Positions 1 through 5,996 of a stretch of 6,022 bases of DNA are shown in pieces. Both the position numbers and the translations under genes were made by a program. Numbering within the stretch: the stretch's first letter is position 1; the number at the start of each line of letters is the position of its first letter. This DNA comes from JBOGGN01 sp050744165. GTDB taxonomy: Bacteria; Actinomycetota; Acidimicrobiia; Acidimicrobiales; Palsa-688. The notes under the pieces are model-generated. The model was not told the DNA's origin, searched no databases, and saw only the letters and a list, made by a program, of their open reading frames with translations. The stretch lies in contig JBOGGN010000189.1 in NCBI GenBank assembly GCA_050744165.1, positions 1 through 6,022 on the forward strand, read 5' to 3'.

Positions 1-228
1 TTCGATAACCGGGACCGGGGGACCTACCACAACGTGGCCGTCTATGGCGCCAACGGGACCACGCCGTTGTGGGCGGGCGAGCCGATTTCCGGCGTCCGCA
101 AGATCGTCTACCAGACCACCTTCGACCTGGCACCGGGCAGCTACACGTTCCGCTGCAACTTCCACCCCACGTCCATGGTCGGGACCTTCATCGTTCAGCC
201 CGCCTCTTCCCCGAGCGCGACGCCATGA
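1..228 (+). CDS. Cupredoxin (plastocyanin-like type-1 copper protein), 3' part only
   Basis: Only the last 75 codons are in the window; the frame is open from base 1 and the true start lies upstream. An internal ATG at base 34 is not a credible start because the fold and the first copper ligand begin before or near it. The fragment has the cupredoxin C-terminal half: an N-x-D-x-G-x-x-HNVAVY strand with His10, a GEPISG turn, a PGSYTFRC strand, and the ligand loop CNFHPTSM with Cys52, His55 and Met59, then a GTFIV strand. These are the four expected type-1 copper ligands (His, Cys, His, Met), so this is probably a blue-copper electron carrier outside the membrane. A signal peptide or membrane anchor cannot be judged. 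The stop overlaps the ctaC start as ATGA, so the two are probably translated together and the cupredoxin may feed electrons to the oxidase. Alternatively it is the C-terminal domain of a larger protein. Family call is strong; the role is inferred. Confidence 0.85.
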   Translation, partial: FDNRDRGTYHNVAVYGANGTTPLWAGEPISGVRKIVYQTTFDLAPGSYTFRCNFHPTSMVGTFIVQPASSPSATP

Positions 229-1454
229 GAGCCTTGCTCGCCCGTACCTGGCGCTCCGCACACACCCACTGGCACCGGACCCTCAAGGTGGCCGTCCTCG
301 GCGGCTCCTCGGTGGCTCTGCTGTCGGGGTGCGTCGCCCATCCCCTTCAGAACTCCCTCGACGCCAAGGGCGAATACGCCCGGCTGGAGAACAGCCTGTT
401 CTTTCCCGTCTTCTGGATCGCGGTGGGTGTCTTCTGCCTGATCTTCGGCCTGGTGACCTACGTCGTGATCCGCTTCCGGGCTCGCTCCGATGACGAGGCG
501 CCCCGCCAGGTCCACGGCCACACCAAGGCCGAGCTGACCTGGACCATCCTGCCCGCCCTGCTCCTGGCGTCGATCGCGGTGCCTACCGTGAAGTTCGTCT
601 TCGACCTCAACAAGTTCCCGAGCAACGCCATGACCATCGACGTCACTGGTCACCGCTGGTGGTGGCAGGCGACGTACACCAACCAGACCAACCCCACCCA
701 GGTTCTCTTCAACACCGCCACCGAGATCCACATCCCGGTCAAGACCAAGGTCATCATCGACCTGTCCTCGGTGGACGTGATCCACAACTTCTGGGTCCCA
801 GAACTGGCCGGCAAGCTCTACGCCATCCCGGGCCGCCACAACAAGATGGTGCTCGAGTCCGATGATGTCGGCACTTTCTACGGGCAGTGCTCGGAGTTTT
901 GCGGCACGTCCCACGCCAACATGCGCCTGCGTGTCATCGTCGACAGCCCGGACCAGTTCACACAGTGGATGGCCAACCAGGAGGCGCAACCCAACCTGCC
1001 GGTCGCGGCAGCCACCTCGGGGTCATCGACGACCCCGACCGGCTCGACGTCGAGTTCTGCCGCCGCCACGTCAGGGGCGGCGGCGGCATCCGAGGGCGGT
1101 GCCTCCGCGGCTTCCGGCGGGGCGTCGGCGTCACCCCCCTCAGGTACGGAGACCTCCACTTCCACGACGTCCACCTCGGACCTGGTGACGGCGGGGTTCA
1201 ACGACTTCAAGACCATCGGCTGCGCCGGTTGCCACACCATCCAGGGGATCTCCAGTGGTGTGGTCGGTCCCGACCTGACCCACTTCAAGAGCCGTGACAC
1301 CTTTGCCGGCTCCATCTTCCAAAACACCGACGCCAACCTGCGGCTGTGGCTGGCCAATCCGCCGGCCGAGAAGCCAGGCTCGGTGATGCCCAACCTCAAC
1401 CTGTCGAACACCCAGATCAGCCAGTTGATCGCTTTCCTGGATACGCTCAAATGA
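225..1454 (+). CDS. ctaC: Cytochrome c oxidase subunit II, caa3 type, with fused cytochrome c domain
   Basis: 409 residues. It accepts electrons and passes them through CuA to subunit I. The N-terminus has a signal segment ending in a lipobox (LLSGC, Cys36), so it is probably a lipoprotein. Two membrane helices follow at about 58-83 and 105-127. The CuA domain carries an aromatic HRWWW patch (143-147), His187 in a DVIHNFWVPELAGK-type motif, and the Cys222, Glu224, Cys226, His230, Met233 ligand set. A 62-residue Ser/Thr/Ala/Gly linker (257-318) joins it to a C-terminal class I cytochrome c domain (319-409) with CAGCH at 333-337 and a probable distal haem ligand Met388 in SVMPNL. Subunit II without haem is about 100 residues shorter, so this is the caa3 form. 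The ATG at 225 is chosen because it gives the signal and lipobox directly and overlaps the cupredoxin stop; the upstream ATG at 69 would add residues from inside the cupredoxin gene in another frame. There is no clear Shine-Dalgarno, consistent with translational coupling. Confidence 0.97.
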   Translation: MRALLARTWRSAHTHWHRTLKVAVLGGSSVALLSGCVAHPLQNSLDAKGEYARLENSLFFPVFWIAVGVFCLIFGLVTYVVIRFRARSDDEAPRQVHGHTKAELTWTILPALLLASIAVPTVKFVFDLNKFPSNAMTIDVTGHRWWWQATYTNQTNPTQVLFNTATEIHIPVKTKVIIDLSSVDVIHNFWVPELAGKLYAIPGRHNKMVLESDDVGTFYGQCSEFCGTSHANMRLRVIVDSPDQFTQWMANQEAQPNLPVAAATSGSSTTPTGSTSSSAAATSGAAAASEGGASAASGGASASPPSGTETSTSTTSTSDLVTAGFNDFKTIGCAGCHTIQGISSGVVGPDLTHFKSRDTFAGSIFQNTDANLRLWLANPPAEKPGSVMPNLNLSNTQISQLIAFLDTLK

Positions 1455-1457
1455 GGG
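1453..1457 (+). promoter_or_regulatory. Ribosome binding site of ctaD
   Basis: GAGGG lies 8 bases before the ATG at 1466 and overlaps the ctaC stop codon (1452-1454). It is the clearest Shine-Dalgarno in the window and supports the 1466 start. The gap between ctaC and ctaD is only 11 bases, too short for a separate promoter and terminator. Confidence 0.75.
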
Positions 1458-1465
1458 TTTGCTAA

Positions 1466-3646
1466 ATGGCCATCGTCCTTGAACCACCCCCCTCGCCGCC
1501 CTCGCCCCTGGTCCCGCCAGGCGACAGCGAGGCTCCGGCCGCCTCGCCGTTCCTGCGCCGACCCCAAGCCAACGAGGGTTTCTGGAGCTGGATCACCACT
1601 GTCGACCACAAACGGCTCGGCATTCTGTACGTCGCCAGCGCCTTCGGCTTCTTCTTGCTCGGCGGTATCGAGGCGCTGCTGATCCGCCTGCAGTTGGCCC
1701 GGCCTAACGGCCACATCCTGTCGGCCAACCAGTACAACCAGGTCTTCACCATGCACGGCACCACCATGATCTTCCTCATGGTCATGCCGGTCTCGGTCGG
1801 CTTCGCCAACTACCTGGTGCCGCTGCAGATCGGAGCCCGGGACGTCGCCTTCCCCCGCATGAACGCCTTCAGCTATTGGATGTTCCTCTTCGGCGGGCTG
1901 TTCATGTACTCCAGTTTCTTCCTCGGTGGGGCGCCCAACGGCGGCTGGTTCGGGTACGCCCCGAACACCAGCATCACCGGCTACCTGCCCGGACGGGGCA
2001 GCGACTTCTGGGTCTTCGGCCTCCTGCTTCTCGGGATCGCGTCCACCGCAGGTGCCGTCAACATCGTGGTCACCGTCCTCAACATGCGGGCCCCGGGAAT
2101 GACCATGCTGAAGATGCCGATCTTCGCCTGGATGTCGTTGATCGCCCAGTTCCTCACCGTCTTCGCCATGCCGGTCATCACCGTGGCCCTCTTCGAGGTG
2201 ATGATGGACCGCAACTTCGGGTCCAACTTCTTCAACCCCGCGGCGGGCGGCGACCCCGTTCTGTACCAGAACCTGTTCTGGCTGTTCGGCCACCCCGAGG
2301 TGTACATCCTGATCCTGCCCGCCATGGGCATGGTCTCCGAGGTGCTGCCGGTCTTCGCCCGCAAGCCCCTGTTCGGCTACCCGGTGATGGTCTTCTCCGG
2401 GATTGCCATCGGGTTCATGGGCTGGGGCGTGTGGATCCACCACATGTTCGCCGTCGGCCTCGGGCCGGTAGCGGTGTCGGCCTTCTCCGTGTCGACGATG
2501 TTCATCGCGGTGCCCACTGGGGTGAAGATCTTCAACTGGATCGGGACCCTGTGGGGCGGTTCGATCAAGTTCGCAACCCCCTGTCTGTTCGCCATCGGCT
2601 TCATTGTGATGTTCACCATCGGGGGACTGTCGGGGGTGACCCATGCCCTGTCGCCATCGGACCGCCAGCAGACCGACACCTACTACATCGTCGCCCACTT
2701 CCACTACGTGCTCTTCGGCGGCTCCATGTTCGGCATCTTCGGCGCGGCCTATTTCTGGTTCCCGAAAGCCTTCGGGCGGATGCTCGACGAGAAGCTGGGC
2801 AAGTGGCACTTCTGGTTGACCTTCATCGGGTTCAACTTGACGTTCGGGCCGATGCACATCCTCGGCCTCGAAGGGATGCCCCGGCGGATCTACACCTACG
2901 ACAAAAGCCTGGGTCTCGGTTTCTGGAACATGGTGTCGACGATCGGCGCCTTCATCATCGCCATCTCGGTGTTGGTGTTCCTCTACAACATCTTTGTCGT
3001 CACCCCGAAGAGCCCCCGGGTCGGCGCCGATCCGTGGGACGCCCGGACGCTCGAATGGTCGATCCCCTCACCACCGCCGGAGTACAACTTCCCCGACGTT
3101 CCAGAGGTCCATTCCCTCGACGAGTACTGGCACCGCAAGTACACCGAGGACGACGAGGGTCGGCTGGTGCGATTGCCCAACTACCAGGCGGTGCGCGACT
3201 CCTCGGACACCAACGTGCTGCCACCGGGCAAATCGGTCCACATGCCCTCGCCGTCGTATTTCCCGATCGTGTGCGCCTTCGGGCTTGTGGTGGCCGCCTA
3301 CGGGATGATCATGGGTCGCAGCAGCGGTGACAACTACCTCGTCACCGTCGCCGGGTTCCTGATCACCATCGGCGGCATCTACGGCTGGGGGTTGGAGCCC
3401 TCCGCCGCGCCCGACGCCCATCACGACGACGGCCATGGCGGCCACGGCCCCGGTGAGCGGCAGCCGGCGCTGGTCGGCGGCGGCGGCGACGCCACCGCAG
3501 CGCTTCCCGCGGGCTCATCGTCGGGGCTGGGGCCGGGGGCGGCAGCCGCGTCCAGCCTGTCGTCGGCGGAGGAGTCGGCGGAGGAGTCCGCGGACGCAGG
3601 CGGGCCAGCAGGGTCGGCCTCGGAAGGCGAAGGGACCGAGAGCTGA
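1466..3646 (+). CDS. ctaD: Cytochrome c oxidase subunit I (A1-type haem-copper oxidase), with C-terminal extension
   Basis: 726 residues, catalytic subunit. It reduces O2 to water at haem a3-CuB and pumps protons. Visible residues: haem a ligands His97 (MHGTTM) and His413; haem a3 ligand His411 (AHFHYV); CuB ligands His276, His325 and His326; Tyr280, which cross-links to His276; D-channel Asn115, Asp126, Asn133, Ser291 and Glu278 in GHPEVY, which marks the A1 subtype; K-channel Thr351 and Lys354; and the GMPRR propionate arginines. The second half matches the Paracoccus subunit I numbering as I remember it. Position 403, usually His at the Mg/Mn site, is Thr; Asp404 is kept. The usual length is about 550-575. 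Here the 12-helix core and the ADPWDARTLEW and PPPEYNFP segments are followed by two further helices (about 599-618 and 627-645), then an 80-residue disordered tail with a His/Asp/Gly patch (652-660) and acidic Ser/Glu repeats. The helix pair resembles Bacillus-type CtaD, where it replaces the first two helices of subunit III. Confidence 0.98.
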   Translation: MAIVLEPPPSPPSPLVPPGDSEAPAASPFLRRPQANEGFWSWITTVDHKRLGILYVASAFGFFLLGGIEALLIRLQLARPNGHILSANQYNQVFTMHGTTMIFLMVMPVSVGFANYLVPLQIGARDVAFPRMNAFSYWMFLFGGLFMYSSFFLGGAPNGGWFGYAPNTSITGYLPGRGSDFWVFGLLLLGIASTAGAVNIVVTVLNMRAPGMTMLKMPIFAWMSLIAQFLTVFAMPVITVALFEVMMDRNFGSNFFNPAAGGDPVLYQNLFWLFGHPEVYILILPAMGMVSEVLPVFARKPLFGYPVMVFSGIAIGFMGWGVWIHHMFAVGLGPVAVSAFSVSTMFIAVPTGVKIFNWIGTLWGGSIKFATPCLFAIGFIVMFTIGGLSGVTHALSPSDRQQTDTYYIVAHFHYVLFGGSMFGIFGAAYFWFPKAFGRMLDEKLGKWHFWLTFIGFNLTFGPMHILGLEGMPRRIYTYDKSLGLGFWNMVSTIGAFIIAISVLVFLYNIFVVTPKSPRVGADPWDARTLEWSIPSPPPEYNFPDVPEVHSLDEYWHRKYTEDDEGRLVRLPNYQAVRDSSDTNVLPPGKSVHMPSPSYFPIVCAFGLVVAAYGMIMGRSSGDNYLVTVAGFLITIGGIYGWGLEPSAAPDAHHDDGHGGHGPGERQPALVGGGGDATAALPAGSSSGLGPGAAAASSLSSAEESAEESADAGGPAGSASEGEGTES
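3563..3586 (+). repeat. Tandem 12-bp repeat in the ctaD tail
   Basis: Two exact copies of TCGGCGGAGGAG stand side by side and encode SAEE twice in the acidic, disordered C-terminus of subunit I. The unit is a multiple of three, so gain or loss of a copy would keep the frame. It probably arose by replication slippage and lies outside the enzyme core. Confidence 0.8.
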
Positions 3647-4323
3647 TGGCGACCACGACGACCGACACCGAGATCCTCGACGAAAGCCCCGGCGAAAGCC
3701 CCGCCGAGCACGGCCTGAGCCCGGTCACCAATACCGGGGTCTCCAACGAGAAGCTGGCCATGTGGTGCTTTCTCGGCTCGGAGTGCCTCCTCTTTGGCGC
3801 CCTGATCTCCACCTACTTCCTGTATCGCGGTCGCAGCGTTGTGGGTCCCACTTCCAAAGAGATCTACGACATCCCGTACACCTCCATTAGCTCCTTCGTA
3901 CTGCTGATGTCGTCGCTGACCATGGTGCTGGCACTGGCGGCTATCCAGCGCGGCGACCACCGCCGGCTGCGGCTCTGGCTCTCAGCCACCGCCCTCTTGG
4001 GCACCGTGTTCATTGGCGGTCAGGTCTACGAGTTCACGTCGTTCATCCACCAAGGGCTGACGATCAAGACCAACCTGTTCGGGTCGAGCTTCTTCGTGCT
4101 CACCGGCTTCCATGGTGTCCATGTGACCCTCGGGATCATGATGCTGCTGACGCTGGTGATCATGTCTGCCCGGGGCCGCTTGCCCCAGTCCAAAGCGGGC
4201 GTCGTGGAGATCATCGGTCTGTACTGGCACTTCGTTGATGTCGTCTGGATTGTGATCTTCACCGTGGTGTACCTGCTCCCCTCGCCGGTGGTGCACGTGA
4301 CGCCGCCGCTGCAGATCCGGTGA
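3646..4323 (+). CDS. ctaE: Cytochrome c oxidase subunit III, five-helix form
   Basis: 225 residues. Subunit III is a membrane subunit that stabilises subunit I and its proton uptake and is not itself redox active. Family motifs seen: NEKLAMWCFLGSECLLFGAL at 34-53 (first helix), a second helix at about 83-100, GGQVYEF at 124-130 following a helix at about 110-125, SSFFVLTGFHGVHV at 147-160 with the His156/His159 pair, and YWHFVDVVWIVIFTVVYLL at 193-211 (last helix). There are five helices instead of the seven of mitochondrial and Paracoccus subunit III. The missing two appear to be the extra C-terminal pair in ctaD. The first 33 residues are polar, acidic and low in complexity, with a small ESPG/ESPA repeat. 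The ATG shares its A with the ctaD stop (TGATG at 3644-3648), indicating termination-reinitiation; a weak GAAGGG is at 3629-3634. The next gene starts 4 bases after the stop. Confidence 0.96.
   Translation: MATTTTDTEILDESPGESPAEHGLSPVTNTGVSNEKLAMWCFLGSECLLFGALISTYFLYRGRSVVGPTSKEIYDIPYTSISSFVLLMSSLTMVLALAAIQRGDHRRLRLWLSATALLGTVFIGGQVYEFTSFIHQGLTIKTNLFGSSFFVLTGFHGVHVTLGIMMLLTLVIMSARGRLPQSKAGVVEIIGLYWHFVDVVWIVIFTVVYLLPSPVVHVTPPLQIR
3682..3705 (+). repeat. Imperfect tandem 12-bp repeat at the 5' end of ctaE
   Basis: GAAAGCCCCGGC is followed at once by GAAAGCCCCGCC (11 of 12 bases identical). It encodes ESPG-ESPA in the disordered N-terminal segment of subunit III and is in frame. It is probably a slippage product. 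Confidence 0.75.
4319..4323 (+). promoter_or_regulatory. Weak ribosome binding site for the COX4-like gene
   Basis: GGTGA, overlapping the ctaE stop, lies 4 bases before the GTG at 4328. It is a weak and closely spaced Shine-Dalgarno, but together with the 4-nt gap it favours the GTG over the in-frame ATG at 4430. Confidence 0.4.
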
Positions 4324-4327
4324 CGTC

Positions 4328-4795
4328 GTGACCGACCACGACGCCCCCGAGGCCGGCGCCACGCCCACCACGGCTGGCGCCACCGTCCTCACCGGTGCCG
4401 CGGATCCGCCTCCCGAGCCCTCCGATCCGATGGCGCGGACGCTGATCGAGGAGGCAGCCGAGCACCGCCGTCCGGTGCCCGAGGGCGGCGAGCATGGTGC
4501 CCACCCGACGGAGGCCCAGTACATCAAGATCGCCGCCATCCTGGCGGTCATCACCGGCAGCGAAGTCGGGGTGTACTACCTGAAGGGCGGGCTGGCAGAC
4601 GGCTTCGCGCCCCTCCTGCTGGCCTTGGCGGCCATCAAGTTCTTCCTAGTCGGTGCCTACTTCATGCACCTGAAGGCCGACACTCGGGTGCTGCGGCGGC
4701 TCTTTACTACCGGGATCGTGCTGGCGATCATCGTCTACTTTGTCGTCTTCTTGCTGTTGGGGGTGTTTTCCGGCACCCACGGCGCCCACGCCTGA
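4328..4795 (+). CDS. Cytochrome c oxidase subunit IV family protein (COX4_pro/CyoD-like), GTG start
   Basis: 155 residues. It is a small accessory membrane subunit of the oxidase, not catalytic and thought to aid assembly or stability. The first 60 residues are polar, rich in Ala, Pro, Glu and Thr. Then come three membrane helices: about 66-85 (from YIKIAAILAVITGSEVGVYY), 93-115 (ending in the family hallmark IKFFLVGAYFMHLK, 103-116) and 126-147. A FFLVGAYFMHLK-type motif before a third helix is typical of the bacterial subunit IV family encoded with ctaCDE. GTG at 4328 is preferred because it lies 4 bases after ctaE with GGTGA before it. ATG at 4430 (Met35) is an alternative that would remove only disordered residues and leave the domain whole. 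The stop overlaps the ctaG start (TGATG). No fixed gene symbol is used because actinobacterial ctaF and enteric cyoD are only distant relatives. Confidence 0.88.
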   Translation: MTDHDAPEAGATPTTAGATVLTGAADPPPEPSDPMARTLIEEAAEHRRPVPEGGEHGAHPTEAQYIKIAAILAVITGSEVGVYYLKGGLADGFAPLLLALAAIKFFLVGAYFMHLKADTRVLRRLFTTGIVLAIIVYFVVFLLLGVFSGTHGAHA

Positions 4796-5928
4796 TGCTC
4801 GGCATCGTCAGCCCGACCGCCAATCCCTGGGCCTTCCACGCCCACCCGGACACCTGGTTCGTCATCGTTTTCTCCGGCTACCTGTACTGGTACGCCATTC
4901 GGCGGCTCGGTCCCCGCCTCCTCGGTCCCGCGGTGCGGGTGGTCGCCCGTCGCCAGGTGCTGTGCTTTACCGCCGGATTGTTCGTCCTCGAGGTCGCCGG
5001 CGACTGGCCGCTTCACGACCTGGCCGAGAACTACCTGTACAGCGCCCACATGGTCCAGCACATGCTGATCAGCCTGGTGGCGCCGCCGCTGCTCCTGCTC
5101 GGCTGCCCAGCCTGGCTGGTCCGCTGGATCCTGCGCCCCCGGTGGGCGGCGGGCACGGTCCGGGTGCTGGCCAAGCCGCTCGTGGCCGGGATCATGTTCA
5201 ACGCCGTGATCGCCATCTCCCACGCCCCGTTCTGGGTCGACGGGACCCTGTACCACCACTCGCTGCATTTCTGGGCCCACCTGCTGCTGTTCGTCAGCGC
5301 CATGTTCATGTGGTTCCCAGTGGTGAACAAGCTCGAGGAGTTCCCCTCGCTGAGTGGCCTCAACCGACTCCTCTACCTGTTCCTCCAATCGATCCTGCCC
5401 AACCTGCCGGCAGCCTTTCTGCTGCTCGCGACCTCGGTCGTGTATCACTTCTACGCCACGGTCCCGCACCCCTTCATGAGCGCCATCGAGGACCAGCAAC
5501 TGGCTGGCGCCATCATGAAGGTGGGGGGCACGTTCTACCTGTGGTCGATCATCACAGTCCTTTTCTTCCGGTGGGCGGCCATCGAGCACCGCTCGGGCAA
5601 CGCGGCAGTGGACCGTGCGGCCAGCGCCCTGGCCGGCCAGCAGGGAGTGGTCCGTCAACCCGGAGGCGCGGTCGGAGTGGCGCCGGTGCCCGATGGAGCG
5701 GGGAGTGCCGGTTCCGAGTGCGAAGGCACCGGTCCCCGCGGTCCGGGTGGTCCCGGCGGTCCGGGTGGCCCGGGTGGCCCGGGTGGTCCCGGCGGTCGGC
5801 CGGCACCGGAGCCGGTTCCTGCCCTGGTGGCCCGGACCACCGATCGGGTTCCCAAGGTTCTGACCTGGGACGACGTTGCTCAGGAGTTTGCCCGGACGCC
5901 GCCGGCGGCCGACCCGGACGACAGCTGA
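4795..5928 (+). CDS. ctaG: Cytochrome c oxidase assembly protein, caa3_CtaG family, with collagen-like tail
   Basis: 377 residues. In Bacillus this membrane protein is needed to form active caa3 oxidase; the mechanism is not settled. It is unrelated to the Cox11-type copper chaperone also called CtaG. The core (1-265) has about seven helices, near 20-36, 54-69, 86-104, 122-143, 158-178, 190-212 and 240-262. The family hallmark is seen at 82-103: YSAHMVQHMLISLVAPPLLL with His85 and His89, followed by a Cys-Pro. Further histidines cluster in YHHSLHFWAH (153-162), where metal binding is possible but unproven. After the core comes a low-complexity tail of about 110 residues with eight G-x-y triplets (313-336: GPR, six GPG, GRP) and then a short conserved-looking LTWDDVAQEFA segment. 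ATG at 4795 shares its A with the preceding stop and has no clear Shine-Dalgarno, so translation is probably coupled. It is the last gene seen in the operon. Confidence 0.93.
   Translation: MLGIVSPTANPWAFHAHPDTWFVIVFSGYLYWYAIRRLGPRLLGPAVRVVARRQVLCFTAGLFVLEVAGDWPLHDLAENYLYSAHMVQHMLISLVAPPLLLLGCPAWLVRWILRPRWAAGTVRVLAKPLVAGIMFNAVIAISHAPFWVDGTLYHHSLHFWAHLLLFVSAMFMWFPVVNKLEEFPSLSGLNRLLYLFLQSILPNLPAAFLLLATSVVYHFYATVPHPFMSAIEDQQLAGAIMKVGGTFYLWSIITVLFFRWAAIEHRSGNAAVDRAASALAGQQGVVRQPGGAVGVAPVPDGAGSAGSECEGTGPRGPGGPGGPGGPGGPGGPGGRPAPEPVPALVARTTDRVPKVLTWDDVAQEFARTPPAADPDDS
5731..5802 (+). repeat. Collagen-like 9-bp repeat in the ctaG tail
   Basis: Eight consecutive 9-bp units of the form GGN-CCN-GGN (first unit GPR, last unit GRP) encode Gly-Pro-Gly triplets. 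Third positions vary (GGT/GGC, CCG/CCC), so the array is not a very recent perfect duplication. Its length is likely to vary between strains. Glycine at every Y position makes a stable collagen triple helix doubtful; a flexible tether is the simpler reading. Confidence 0.85.
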
Positions 5929-5996
5929 GTTCCCGGCACGGCGCCGGCGCCGCGGGCTTTGAGCGGTAACAGCCCTGCCATCCGGAACTGGCGTCA
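5929..5996. other. Short non-coding 3' region after ctaG
   Basis: No gene is supported here. It contains a 12-bp palindrome GGCGCCGGCGCC at 5940-5951 and a weak possible stem GGGCT (5954-5958) with AGCCC (5971-5975) around a 12-base loop. Neither is followed by a T tract. I see no promoter motif that I would defend. Confidence 0.5.

Noticed and set aside
69..224. Upstream in-frame extension of ctaC from the ATG at 69
   Set aside because: These 52 codons overlap the cupredoxin in another frame and would bury the signal peptide and lipobox. The ATG at 225 fits the family length.
1043..1054. 12-bp palindrome CTCGACGTCGAG in ctaC
   Set aside because: It lies in the Ser/Thr linker coding sequence, and short GC-rich palindromes are expected by chance here. 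There is nothing to suggest a site.
878..2857. 659-codon open frame on the minus strand opposite ctaC/ctaD
   Set aside because: It is rich in Gly, Glu, His, Asp and Arg without any fold or motif and mirrors the G/C third-position bias of ctaD, whose catalytic residues are all intact. It is a shadow frame.
1876..3330. 484-codon plus-strand frame inside ctaD
   Set aside because: It is an Arg/Pro/His-rich product of the shifted reading of a GC-rich gene; there is no domain and no ribosome binding site.
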